Source of the DNA: Cliona cf. orientalis
Lineage: Eukaryota > Porifera > Demospongiae > Clionaida > Clionaidae
Length of the DNA stretch: 64,000 nucleotides
Direction: 5' to 3'
NCBI GenBank assembly: GCA_963930775.1
Contig: OZ005706.1
Coordinates: forward strand, 1,240,001-1,304,000
In this document: positions 54,129-64,000 of the stretch, piece after piece
Layout of the letters: each line of letters starts with the position of its first letter
Numbering within the stretch: the stretch's first letter is position 1
Notes under the pieces: model-generated
What the model saw: only the letters and a program-made list of their open reading frames with translations
Told to the model about the DNA's origin: nothing
Database searches by the model: none
Position numbers and translations under genes: made by a program

Positions 54129-54275
54129 CAGAGTACTGGTGTAGGGCCCCAAGTGACCATGCTGAGGTGGTACAGGAGCTCCACAATCAGTCACAGTCAC
54201 TGTAGTATGATCAATAATTATCATGCAATAATTAACATAATAGAGCATTATCAAATTATACCTTCGAGTTGAAAT
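54129..54275 (-). pseudogene. inverted fragment of the CCP-exon region (relic A)
   Basis: This 147-bp stretch is the near-perfect reverse complement of about 56707-56858 in the Ig/CCP/FN3 gene: the end of its exon 3, the following intron and the 5' half of its CCP exon. It is only a fragment with no reading frame of its own. It is flanked by a GGTGCCTCATGCTGTGTAGC string that recurs right after it (54277). Confidence 0.85.
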
Positions 54276-54490
54276 CGGTGCCTCATGCTGTGTAGCTTAA
54301 GTAGGTGTTATGTAAACTCAGACCTGTGTTGCCATGGCTCACTAGATGCAGTGTGAGACTGGCTGTGTCACTGTATAAACTGGTTTTATTACCCACTTTC
54401 CACCTGAATGACTGTAAAATTAAAAGCATCTAGAAAAATTAAAAGCATCTAGACCTCCCACATAAGCATAATGCAAAAATTAAAAGCATC
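54276..54490. repeat. locally duplicated spacer between the two relics
   Basis: Short direct repeats fill this stretch. AATTAAAAGCATCTAG occurs near 54419, 54437 and 54478 and again near 54922. A block of about 90 bp with GTGAGACTGGCTGTGTCACT is repeated at 54352 and 54857. A unit of about 45 bp (CTAGACCTCCCACATAAGCA) is in tandem at about 54446 and 54490. It points to repeated local rearrangement. Confidence 0.75.
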
Positions 54491-54822
54491 TAGACCTCCC
54501 ACATAAGCATAATGCAAAAATTAGTGGAGGGCGCCGCGCTGGCGGATGCAGTTACCGCAAATGAGCCATTTACAAGCTTGGACAGTCCTTAATGCTCCTG
54601 AGTGTATGCATGCATGCATGGGTCAGGCAGCTACAGCATTGCAAGCTACCAATGGATGGTGCATTTATAAGTCCATTGTAGCTAACTTACCAGAGCAGAC
54701 AAATTGTGCAGGATTAGGCGACCAGTTCCCTTCACTCGTACAAATGGCAGCATATTCTCCGATGGGAAAACGTCCCAATTCACATCCAAATGTAACGCGA
54801 GAACCCTCCAGAGTACTGGCTC
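54491..54822 (-). pseudogene. inverted copy of the CCP exon 3' part and following intron (relic B)
   Basis: About 330 bp read as the reverse complement of about 56846-57172, with very few differences: most of the CCP (sushi) exon of the downstream Ig/CCP/FN3 gene plus about 200 bp of its intron. Relic A covers the adjoining part but lies on the wrong side for a simple inversion, so at least two events are needed. No complete exon frame with splice sites remains. Confidence 0.88.
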
Positions 54823-55725
54823 ACTAGATGCAGCTGTGCCCTCACCCACAGCAGTGTGAGACTGGCTGTGTCACTGTATAAACTGGTTTTATTACCCACT
54901 TTCCACCTGAATGACTGTAAAATTAAAAGCATCTAGTAGCTTGGTTTACTACAGGTATACTTTTAATAGAATTATCTTAAAAATTATATTTTTAAGCTAC
55001 CACGCAGCACAAACCTCTAGACAGCTGGAATTCTGCAACTTTACATAGAAATGCTGACACCTGTGTACATAATAGTTATAATAATATGTACACGCTCTAC
55101 TAATACTGCTACCCCACTTTCCTGTGTCCGCCAGCTAGTACAATGCAGCTCCAGGAGTACTGGCTCTATGGTGGGACTAAAAATAACTGAATCTCACCTG
55201 TTCATGAGATCACCATGATATGAACAGGATTGTATTATAAGTTATAGTTAGACTATAGCCTTGAGTGGTTTATTTAAATGCACGCCTCGAGCGTACAATT
55301 CAAATAAATCACGATAAGGCTATTGTAGTACAAGTGTGCATGGAAGACTGAATCTAATTCTCAGTGATATCATATTTCATCATTAGATAAACCAGACTAC
55401 CATCATAGCCCAAAGATTTGGTTGCCATTATTGCCTGAGGGGGTATAGATAGCTCCATCATATAGGTAGGAGTGCACTAGACTTTGATCTTTGTGACCCT
55501 ACTGGATACCATAGGATATGACCTGTAACTACGTAGGATTGAAAGCATTCATTTTGGCAGCACTGTACAGAAGGCTGTCAAGTAAATCCCTCCTCCCCTG
55601 GCCCCTCCTCTTCACCACAATGAATACACACCCACTATCTTATACATTGTAATTGTTAGGCTTCAGCCGACATCTATTTAAGGAGTAATCTTATATCGCG
55701 ATAATTATTATCTAAGAGTGACACC
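54823..55725. other. spacer and promoter region of the Ig/CCP/FN3 gene
   Basis: This holds a second copy of the GTGAGACTGGCTGTGTCACT block and an inverted repeat near 55253-55328 (ATAGCCTTGAGTGGTTTATT and its partner). The last 200 bp is AT-rich unique sequence likely to include the 5' UTR and promoter. No other exon was recognised. Confidence 0.5.
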
Positions 55726-58214
55726 ATGTCAAACTTGAGTATCTTCATATGTGCAGGTATCCTGATTTTGACGTCTTCAGCATGCAAAAACACCTTGAGG
55801 ACAACCTGCTTGTCTGACAGTGATGTGTTCCCAATTAGACGTACGTTTGCTATAATACTTTCATTGTTATTATATTAAAAGCAATACTCTGTATGGCATT
55901 TATAATTGGCTTTTGTTGAAAATGAATCGTTTAACACTTCTGGCAATATTTGCTGCATACCTTCTAGAGCAACTCTATTACAGTAATGTTGTACAAAAAT
56001 ATTATCGGAAATAACTGATTTTTAATTTGCAGATGTCCTAGTCAATGGTACTACTCCACTGAACAAGCAGTTGACTATTCGGTGTAACTCTCAGTCAACT
56101 CCACTGATTGGATGGTCTCATTCTCCAAATGGCAGTGAAACTGATGAGCTGTTGGACACCTCACCTTCTAAATACTCAGTCAATGGAAACACCCTCACCA
56201 TATATAATATCAGCAAATTCGATGAAGGATTGTATCGCTGTGTTTATGAACTGGATCAGACTAAGGGACTGTGTCTTTTTGTTTTTGGTGAGTTAATCAT
56301 AATAATATTTTATGTGCTTCATACTTGAATTTAACAGGTAGTGCAGTGTTTGCATCATGCCCCCTGGGTTGTACTGGTGACCCTGTCCCGCTATCAGTTG
56401 AAAGTGGTGAAAGTGTTTGCTTCAAATCTACAATTATCCACATAGCTGGTGGGAGCTGTGGTTTTGAGCAAGAAATATCACGTGTAACACTTAGAAAAGG
56501 AATGGTCCATAGTGTGCTATTGTTGTCCTGTGCAATCAGCCAAACAGCAGGCTGTAGCAGAGGCAGAGTGTTCCTGACCAAGGAGGGTGACTCGCTTACT
56601 TTCAACTTCATCCTTTCAAATGCTCTTCCTGGCAGTGATAGTGGACTGTATGAAGTAGTCGTTGAAGGAATACATCCAGCTACTGGTTCACTCACCACAA
56701 TTACAAAAAGATTTCAACTCGAAGGTATAATTTGATAATGCTCTATTATGTTAATTATTGCATGATAATTATTGATCATACTACAGTGACTGTGACTGAT
56801 TGTGGAGCTCCTGTACCACCTCAGTATGGTCAATTGGGGCCCTACACCAGTACTCTGGAGGGTTCTCGCGTTACATTTGGATGTGAATTGGGACGTTTTC
56901 CCATCGGAGAATATGCTGCCATTTGTACGAGTGAAGGGAACTGGTCGCCTAATCCTGCACAATTTGTCTGCTCTGGTAAGTTAGCTACAATGGACTTATA
57001 AATGCACCATCCATTGGTAGCTTGCAATGCTGTAGCTGCCTGACCCATGCATGCATGCATACACTCAGGAGCATTAAGGACTGTCCAAGCTTGTAAATGG
57101 CTCATTTGCGGTAACTGCATCCGCCAGCGCGGCGCCCTCCACTAATTTTTGCATTATGCTTATGTGGGAGGTCAATTGCTCTGCAGAAATGGGGTCGAGG
57201 CATAGATTATATATTCTATGGTCGAGGAAGACGGTGTCTGGAGAGGCGGTCAGGAAAACGTTACGTTGAGAGTGTAGAGAGGTTTATCGTGATGTAAATA
57301 GCTGATCTACCAGATTGCTTCTTCTAAAATGATGCTACTACCTAGCTGAACTTGTCCTCTTCTTTGCACTCCACAGGACCACCACCTCCCACTGGTATTC
57401 TGGCTCTGTGTGATGTCATTGTGTGGGAGATACCTGACTACTATTGTGATGGCATCCTCACTCGATACCAGGTTCAGTTCTATGATCCTGTCAGTGCCAA
57501 CACTCAGACTATGTCAATCCGAGATGTACCCGAGAATAAGACATTTTATGTTGTCCAGGAAAAGGATAGACTTGGTGGACCTCATAATACTGCAATAACG
57601 GTGCGTATAATATTATAGTAATATCAGTGATGGTCTGGATACTATTATGATTGCTATTAAATTTTAATTTAGGTGCGTGCAATGACAGCAACGGCAAATG
57701 GAATTTGGAGTGAAGAAATGATATAGGTTGATAATAACTGTCTATACAAGCATTTCAGTCCTACGATTAAGGATAGATAACATGTGCAAAATTAATGATA
57801 ATATTATTAAACGGCGGTAGTACCCTGATTACACAGTTGTAGTTAAATACTACTTTATTCTTTCCAGCTTGTGATGCAGGTGACACTATGACATTGTACT
57901 TTGCCCTTCGGGGAAGGACTTACTCCAACAACAGTGAAGTAAATATGCAGGAAATAGGAGAAGCAGAAAAGGCCCTTCTTTGCAGAACCAACAATGCCGA
58001 TTGTTGTAAGTCTAGCAAAAGTGGGGAATTCTATTATTCCAATGGCACCGTGGTTCCGATAAGGAAGGCTGGACGTGGGTTCTATAGGGACAGAGGAGAG
58101 GGGGAGATACGCCTCAATCGACTGGAGGAAGCTACATTGCCAATGGGCAAGTTTCGCTGTGAAATTCCAGATGCAAAAGGAGATATTCAAAATCTGTACA
58201 TCACTTTAGTATGA
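55726..58214 (+). CDS. secreted Ig/Ig-like/CCP/FN3/Ig protein (immune-type or adhesion)
   Basis: Exons are 55726-55840, 56033-56287, 56338-56724, 56787-56975, 57377-57600, 57673-57709 and 57868-58214. Joined this way it is 517 residues. A signal peptide (MSNLSIFICAGILILTSSAC) is followed by an Ig domain (LTIRCNS, IGWSH, DEGLYRCVYE) and a second Cys-rich Ig-like domain ending DSGLYEVVVEG. A sushi/CCP domain follows (DCGAPVPPQYG, VTFGCELG, CTSEGNWSPNPAQFVC). Then come an FN3 domain (PPPPTGILALC, RYQVQFYDP, VRAMTATANGIW) and a final Ig domain (GEFYYSNGTVVPI, GFYRDRGEGEIRLNR, MGKFRCEIPDA). Domain borders coincide with phase-1 introns, the shuffling phase. There is no membrane segment. The exon 6 donor (GTGAAG) is weak. 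Without it translation stops at 57726 and the last Ig domain would be lost or separate. The function is unknown. Confidence 0.75.
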
Positions 58215-58744
58215 ACTTTCCCATACCCTGACTTTGACTATAATGAACACACTTGCTGTAGCTATAGACTAGCATTTTTTGTATAATAATATCCCTAGTG
58301 GCTGCATGATAATTGTAGGAAATATAGATATTTCAATATTAATTTGTCATGTGGAAATTATATCATTGAGTTATTGTATAGGAAATCATCATGGTTTGTG
58401 AAAAACTTTAATAGACTACATCCCTCGTCCCTCCCGCGCCCGGTACCTGGATTCGCGGATCGATCGCGAACGTGACCAACATGGGGGCCGTTGGAGGACA
58501 ATTTACGGAGTTTACGGATTTTCATGTATATACGTGCAATGGGTCTACAGTATATATATTTCGCGTGTGGAGGGAGTAGGTAAAGGTCGTCGGGAGAAAA
58601 AGGGTCTAGCTTGATAGACTAGACAGGGTAATGGTCGATTGGCTAAAACTGCATTCGGTGCACGTGCATGGTGCAGGTGCGGGTGGGCGGATCTATATCT
58701 TATAGTGGGCGTGGTCAATGTACCCACGTGGTGGATGACTGCGC
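58215..58744. other. spacer with degraded repeat, upstream of the PELP1-like gene
   Basis: No exon was seen. Around 58405-58475, GACTACATCCCTCGTCCCTC and GCGAACGTGACC resemble the unit of the array at 52000-53440, so a decayed copy is likely. GGTAAAGGTCGTC occurs at 58579. The last 70 bp (GTGGGCGTGG, TACCCACGTGG with an E-box) is the likely promoter of the next gene. Confidence 0.45.
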
Positions 58745-61700
58745 ATGGAGAGGAGCAGTGTTAGTGTGGCATTGGATTTACTTTCTCTGGGAGGCGGCGG
58801 TGATGATGCAGCTGCTGAGTCTACGGAGAAGGCAAAGGAGCGACTGCTAACTGCTTCAATACTCCAGTCTAAGACATCACTATGGAGACAGAAGGTACAT
58901 ATAGAAGATCAGCACTGATTCTGGCCTGCCTGGCTATCAACCAGAGCCCCCCCCCCCCCCCCCCCCCCCCCAACACATATAATCACGTTTGCACATTGCA
59001 CTTTTAAATATTCACAGCTGTCGAACTTACATGCGCTCATATCGGAAGCAGAGAGCAGTCCTGAAGATGTTGCATGGGCCTTTCCTCTCTTGGCCGAGTC
59101 CATCCAGCGATCGTCAGACGCCCAGCTCAAGGAGAGCTGCTCAAAGTGGACCACCACTCTAGTCCACTCCCTGCAGGTTGGGTTCACCATATTAAGTGAA
59201 ATTGCATAACTACTTCTGGCTATATGAATAGAATTTCTGTAGCTAGATCTATAATAATTATATTTATCCCTATTTAAAAGCTCAAGTGCCTCATTGCCAG
59301 GCACTATTCAGTACATTGAAAGGATTGGAAAGTCTGGGGATGTAGACGAGGCAATGCCTCGAGGCCTGAGCGCAATACTTGAAATATGCATCCCAAGTGC
59401 ACATGACATAACTATTGCATCATCAATACTTATATCTACCCTTAGGCCAATACAATATCATTCACTGTTTCCCCTTTCATCAGAAAGCCTGGGGCATGCG
59501 GGCGGGCGGTTCATTATCCATTATTCATTATCACTATACGTATGAGAGCACCAGCAACATTGACGACACATGCCAAAGCTACTGTTAGACAATGAGATAA
59601 GAGCGGGTATACCAATACACTATAATGAATAAAATCTGGAAATTGTGGAAAGGATGCGGGCAGGAAATGGGAAACAACTAATCATACTGGAGTGGCCTTA
59701 TGCCTATTAAAATTGGACTAATGTAAGAATGTACATTGTAATATTAAGCTTGAGTCACAAAAATTGATACTCATTTATACTATACCAACAACATTTTAGC
59801 AAAATAAAATACAGAAAATTTTGTGCTATCAATTGCACAGGCTTGCAAGTATATATCAACTATTGAGAGTGTATGTGGTGCCTTGAACGCCCTCCTGGAC
59901 AGAGTGAAGAAATCTCAAAGCATGTTCGAGATTTTACCACGGAGCAGCTCCCTACAGTCGTTCAGGGTCTCCTCTGGTTCAACGGGGCGGATCCGCAGCT
60001 GCAGCGCTGCACGATGCAGGTGGCAGCGAGGTGCCTGGTCCACTTCACCACGGCAACGCTCCAGTTTAGGAATCATCTCAAGAAGTGGGCACAGGGCAGC
60101 CTCTTCAGTGAGCAGCTACTGCTTTCTCAGGTATGTGTACATGTACAGGTCCACTAAGCTTTCAAAATCTTGTAGATATGCTAATAAAAACGCATGATAT
60201 AATTAGCGCAAGAAAATTTGTGTCCTAGGATATTTCATAGCATGACGACCTTTACCAGAAAATCGCGCTAAATTTAAAATCGCAATTATTTTTTTTTAGC
60301 TTGCGTTCTGTTAGCATAAACATGGTAGTTATAAAGGAAACAATGATGAAAATGCCTCATGTGGACCCATACTATTTTATTATTGTGATTCAGGAGTGTG
60401 GCCGGCTTCTTGTCCTATTATGTTTCAATAGCAGTGTCCAGTGGAACTCTTTGCTGCAAGCGTTGACTACTGCCCTTCACTGGACCCTCACCACCTTGTA
60501 TCAGCCAGGTCTGTCAGCTATACAGCAGTGATACTGCTATTAGAGCAGAAATATTATATTATTGGCAGTTATTACAAAATTTTTGCCCAAATTTCACCAT
60601 AAAACTACTGATTGATCATTAGACTACTGTTATGTATGCAAGTGTAGAAGAAATTTTGGCATATTATTTCTCACACAGAATTTTTGCACTACAATGTGGT
60701 AGCTAGCTACCTTCTTCTCTGAATATTTTTTTCCTTCTTTCTTCATAACTTCCATATTTTTAAATCCAGTTTCCAGCATTCTCCGTCTCCCTACGTGTCA
60801 TCAGTGATTGAGCTACCTACGCTGCCGATAGAGGAGCCTCACCACTCTCTCTTCTCCTCCTCGAGGTAGCCGTCCTCTCTCAGACATTCTGCTACGCTCT
60901 ACGGAACCCTCCTAAACCGGCTTCCTCGGTTGCTCCTGGTATCAACCTGGAGCGAGTCCTCGGTGTAACCATGTTTGGACTATCCATGCAACAACATCAG
61001 GTATAATTATAGTTATATTTAATTTCAAAGTTCATTAATTTTGGTTGCATTACAAGTGTAGGCAACAGTGCAGCTGCACATTTTCTCAGCTTTTTTAAAA
61101 ACACCTTTTTTTCTCAAGCTTTTTTTGCTCAATATTCTTCACAAACAACCTTTTTATTTCTTTTGCATTCCACAAGTAGTTCCTATAAAAGATTAATAAC
61201 TTTGCAAAATTTGCTTTACCTTGCAGGTGAATGGTCACTCCACTGAGAAGCTGCTGCTTGAAGCAATGCTGCCAGTGGTTCACACCTCCATCTGGAACAT
61301 AGTTCTGGTACTGGTCGATGTCTGTGGCAGCCTCTTGCTGCCTTACGCCATTCACATCGAGTCAAATCTTGTGCAAGGAGTGATAGACTTATCACTCGAG
61401 CTAAAGAAGTAATAGTCATCCTAAGACTGTGTATTGTTCCCCCTTAGATGGATGTATCTTAATGTAAGGGCCTTCAACAAACACGATTTTTATTGGGTGG
61501 TTTGATGGAAGACGATTTTTATTGAAAGCATACCCAGCCCTTCCATGTTTTCAACATTTCACAGTTTCTACAAGGCTAGAGGGTGGAGCTTTAAAGCTTT
61601 GATGTGGTCATTGACTCTTCCCCTTGTTTCCGTCCACAGCGATAGCATCAGCCCGGGCCTGAGCGTGGCTATCCTCAGGGCACTGGTGGCCTGGGTGGAC

Positions 61701-61785
61701 CTGAGAAAGGACTTTGAGATCTCCTTCTTTGGTCCTGTGACGAAAGCTCTGATGCAGTTCTCTGTGCTCCCTTCTTCCTCCAAAG
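58745..61785 (+). CDS. PELP1/Rix1-like protein, 3' end lost in assembly gap
   Basis: PELP1/Rix1 is a helical-repeat scaffold for 60S ribosome maturation (with TEX10, WDR18, SENP3 and LAS1L). Exons are 58745-58894, 59018-59176, 59841-60130, 60394-60508, about 60813-61000, 61227-61408 and 61640-61785, then a gap. By memory, SCSKWTTTLVHSLQ matches QHCVSWLRSIQQVLQ, and FTTEQLPTVVQGLL matches ISMNHLPGLLTSLL. Likewise PQLQRC...LSQECGRLLVLL matches PQLQQLACECYSRLPSL, and VNGHSTEKLLLEAMLPVV matches LHGDGPLRLLLLPSI. Exon 3 is 290 nt and its first 70 bases are coding-like in another frame from the rest, so a one-base loss near 59906-59922 is likely, either an assembly error or a real lesion. The start of exon 5 is uncertain. 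The last visible exon ends in phase 1. Confidence 0.65.
58947..58971. repeat. poly-C run in PELP1-like intron 1
   Basis: About 25 consecutive C bases in a short intron, 47 bp before the exon 2 acceptor. Homopolymers like this are often miscounted in assemblies. Confidence 0.9.
60176..60325. mobile_element. MITE family C, copy 4 (degraded)
   Basis: A diverged copy in PELP1-like intron 3. The inner GACGACCTTTACCAGAAAA and the flanking AACGCATGATATAATTAGCG and TTGCGTTCTGTTAGCAT words match the family, but the outer ends are worn and the borders are approximate. Confidence 0.6.
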
Positions 61786-61844
61786 GTGAAATAATTTTTT
61801 TTAATAACTGCTACTGTACAGTTTGATGCTTTGGCAGCTGTATC

Positions 61845-62044
61845 NNNNNNNNNNNNNNNNNNNNNNNNNNNNNNNNNNNNNNNNNNNNNNNNNNNNNNNN
61901 NNNNNNNNNNNNNNNNNNNNNNNNNNNNNNNNNNNNNNNNNNNNNNNNNNNNNNNNNNNNNNNNNNNNNNNNNNNNNNNNNNNNNNNNNNNNNNNNNNNN
62001 NNNNNNNNNNNNNNNNNNNNNNNNNNNNNNNNNNNNNNNNNNNN
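61845..62044. other. assembly gap (200 N)
   Basis: Exactly 200 unknown bases, a usual placeholder length. The real distance is unknown. Two convergent genes are both incomplete on either side, so the missing sequence is probably much longer. Confidence 0.99.
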
Positions 62045-62198
62045 GGGGAGAGAGAGAGAGAGGGAGGAAAACTAATCATTGTTGTGTGCGTGACATTGTG
62101 ATATGTTCCCTAGCTGAACAAACATAGTACAGGCCGACATGTTTGTGAACACGGGGCAAAGGTAACTCTGACAGGTGTTTATTACAACATGAGCTAGT

Positions 62199-62229
<31 letters not shown>

Positions 62230-62697
62230 ATACACACCCTCCCACATATGCACACAATGTGTGATCACAAAAGGAAGCGTGGTGTGTGCAAATGTACACA
62301 AGACACCCACGTTCACAAACACAGAGTCACATACACACACTCACACACACACACACACAGCTATACATACGTACATGTACATGTAGGTCACATGCTTCAC
62401 TACATATATTTCCAACAGCAACTCCTATTGTACGTTGTTAATGTTCAACTACTATAGATACAACTCACACACACACTCATTCACTCATGATCATGCTCAC
62501 GAGCTACAACTATATGTGCACCTGGACATTACACGGACACTCCCATTATAGTACACACACACACACGTACATGCATACACTGTGTTCACAAACACCGAAA
62601 CGACAGCTGTAAATAAACACAACATCAAAAAGTTTCTTCTATTATTATTATTATCGTCCCAGATAATGCTGCTTTCACACAAAAATACTCAGAGCTC

Positions 62698-62731
<34 letters not shown>

Positions 62732-62748
62732 AGGGTGGGAGAGCAAAC
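62045..62748. repeat. microsatellite-rich stretch between gap and Gln-rich gene
   Basis: (GA)n at 62045-62065 and 62700-62726 and many (CA)n tracts around 62199-62360 and 62462-62575. No exon of either flanking gene could be placed. The right-hand GA tract lies in the intron after the last visible Gln-rich exon. Confidence 0.7.
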
Positions 62749-63755
62749 CTGGCAAAGTAATCTTGTTTCTCTCGTGGTAGGCAATGATCGATAGGAGCTG
62801 TTGTCCCATGGCTTGTGCCTGAGTGGGCGTACACCGATCGGAGGGGCCCAATTGGTTCATCTGGTTTAGCAGGGCGGTCGCATCTGCTCCACTGGGGGTC
62901 ACGCTAGCTCCGCCACTCCCCTCCCTGCCACCATCCTGATCCTCCCCTTCTTGCTGGTGTTGTTGCCTTTGCTCCGATTGCTGCTGGGAGATGGTTGTCA
63001 GTAGAGGTGTGATGGTAAGGCTCTGCTGTGGTGCATGCGAGACAGCGACAGGAGTAGTAGTAGCAGCGGATGCCGCTCTTCCCGAAATCGAGACTGACAT
63101 AGGAGATACAGCACCAGTGCCCGAGCCCCCTAGCTCAGTACCACCGGCACCGGTACCACTGCCAGCAGAGGGGGAGTCTAGTGAAAGCGACGTCACAGCA
63201 GGGTGGTTATTAACGTTCATGCTGGACCCATCCATTTTGACTGAATAGCCTGCAGCATTTATATGATTATCAGCATATTATAATTCTGACACCACAAATT
63301 ATCAACAACAGAGCCCCTTTCTATGGGATACAATGCAGCATTTAATACAGTACAGCTTAATATTTAATAATATAGGCAGCTGCTATGCATATAAATTTGC
63401 GTAGACACTTACCTACGTCAGTATTTACTGCTGGGGCTGGGGTAACCGAGGCGCAGGTATTGATGGCTGCGACTGAAGAAGCCGCTACGCTGCTCGTACT
63501 GCCAGCGGTGTAGAGCATCTGCTCAGCCTGTGAGTGATGGTGGTGTTGCTGTTGCAGTGAGGCTGGGTGGTGATGCTGCGTTGCTGCCGGCTGCTGCTGT
63601 ACTATGTAGTGCTGCTGGACAGTCGCCAAATGCATGGCTGCAAGGATAGATAGCGTTCAAAGAGTTCAAGTTGCGCCCCCAACGCATATACTGGAAGATG
63701 GCTTACCGTCCATTCTTGCCTGTCCCATTGTAACTGCCATTCCTGCTCCGTTCAT
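62749..63755 (-). CDS. Gln/His/Ser/Thr-rich protein of unknown family, N-terminal part
   Basis: Three exons on the minus strand read in phase: 63755-63707 (start MNGAGMAVTMGQARMD), 63637-63413 and 63249-62749, giving at least 258 residues; the rest lies left of 62749 or in the gap. Exon 2 is rich in Gln and His (QQHYIVQQQP, LQQQHHHHSQ) and Ala/Ser/Val. Exon 3 has Ser/Gly/Thr-rich, then Gln/Glu-rich sequence (QQQSEQRQQHQQEGEDQDGG). It ends with a more ordered segment (ATALLNQMNQLGPSDRC, QAMGQQLLSIIAYHERNKI). Such composition is common in activation domains of transcription factors, but no DNA-binding domain is visible and I do not recognise the family. The exon 3 donor is GTTTGC, which is weak. 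Confidence 0.6.
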
Positions 63756-64000
63756 CTTTCAACTGTGTGACAACTGCGATCTTTTTGTCTTTTTTCGTGA
63801 GAGTCTGACTGAGCGCAGGTGTGCGTGCGAGCAGTGTGACTGGTGCTCTGTGTATGTGTGTTCGTTCCGTGACCACAAAATCCCTCCTCCCCCCTCCCCC
63901 CACACACATCACACGTCACACAATCACAATCACACATACACGAACACACACACACCGTACACAGTTCACGCCTGCACAAAATTTCCTAATAACGCGCACC
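63756..64000. promoter_or_regulatory. 5' flank of the Gln-rich gene
   Basis: Upstream sequence of a minus-strand gene, up to the window edge. It has (CA)n-like runs around 63900-63960 and a CCTCCTCCCCCCTCCCCCC pyrimidine run near 63885. It should contain the 5' UTR and promoter; no specific element is convincing. Confidence 0.35.

Overview
This window is animal nuclear DNA. Its genes are split by GT-AG (and two GC-AG) introns, and it encodes a metazoan paired-like homeobox protein, a cohesin SA subunit, importin alpha, two TM9SF proteins and a secreted Ig/CCP/FN3 protein. The Ig type (a GFYRxRGEGEIRLNR-like core) and the many short terminal-inverted-repeat elements suggest a sponge or another early-branching animal. 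This is inference and the species cannot be named. All exon models were read by eye from reading frame, splice dinucleotides and remembered family sequences.

Layout, left to right. (1) 1-8847, + strand: the last six exons of DNA polymerase alpha (POLA1), with unusually long introns. (2) 11573-13928, - strand: an Arx-like paired-type homeobox gene, tail to tail with POLA1. (3) 15277-25127, - strand: a 16-exon importin alpha of the KPNA3/KPNA4 type. (4) 25595-26501, + strand: a CAMLG/GET2-like receptor of the tail-anchored protein pathway, divergent from importin alpha. (5) 26668-35187, + strand: a complete 22-exon cohesin SA/STAG gene with a tRNA-Ile(GAU) gene in one intron. (6) 35485-37214, - strand: UBAC2. 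(7) 37401-45880 and 46170-51264, + strand: two tandem TM9SF2/4-type genes, the first divergent from UBAC2. (8) 51265-55725: a repeat-rich spacer with a tandem array, tandem palindromes and inverted fragments of a neighbouring exon. (9) 55726-58214, + strand: the secreted Ig/Ig/CCP/FN3/Ig protein. (10) 58745-61785, + strand: a PELP1/Rix1-like gene cut by a 200-N gap. (11) 62749-63755, - strand: the 5' part of a Gln/His-rich gene of unknown identity.

The most striking signal is the POLA1/Arx-like pair. In vertebrates ARX lies tail to tail just downstream of POLA1, and very long ultraconserved elements and ARX enhancers lie in the last POLA1 introns. The same neighbours, orientation and long 3' POLA1 introns appear here, so this may be a very old regulatory block. 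UBAC2 and TM9SF2 are also close neighbours on human chromosome 13.

Other points are an uncommon eukaryotic tRNA-Ile with a GAU anticodon, patchy gene conversion between the TM9SF copies, and loss of the Golgi-retention tail in one copy. At least four TA-flanked MITE families are present. A 13-base word occurs in all copies of one family and also alone at three other sites. No retroviral, LTR or other virus-like element was recognised.
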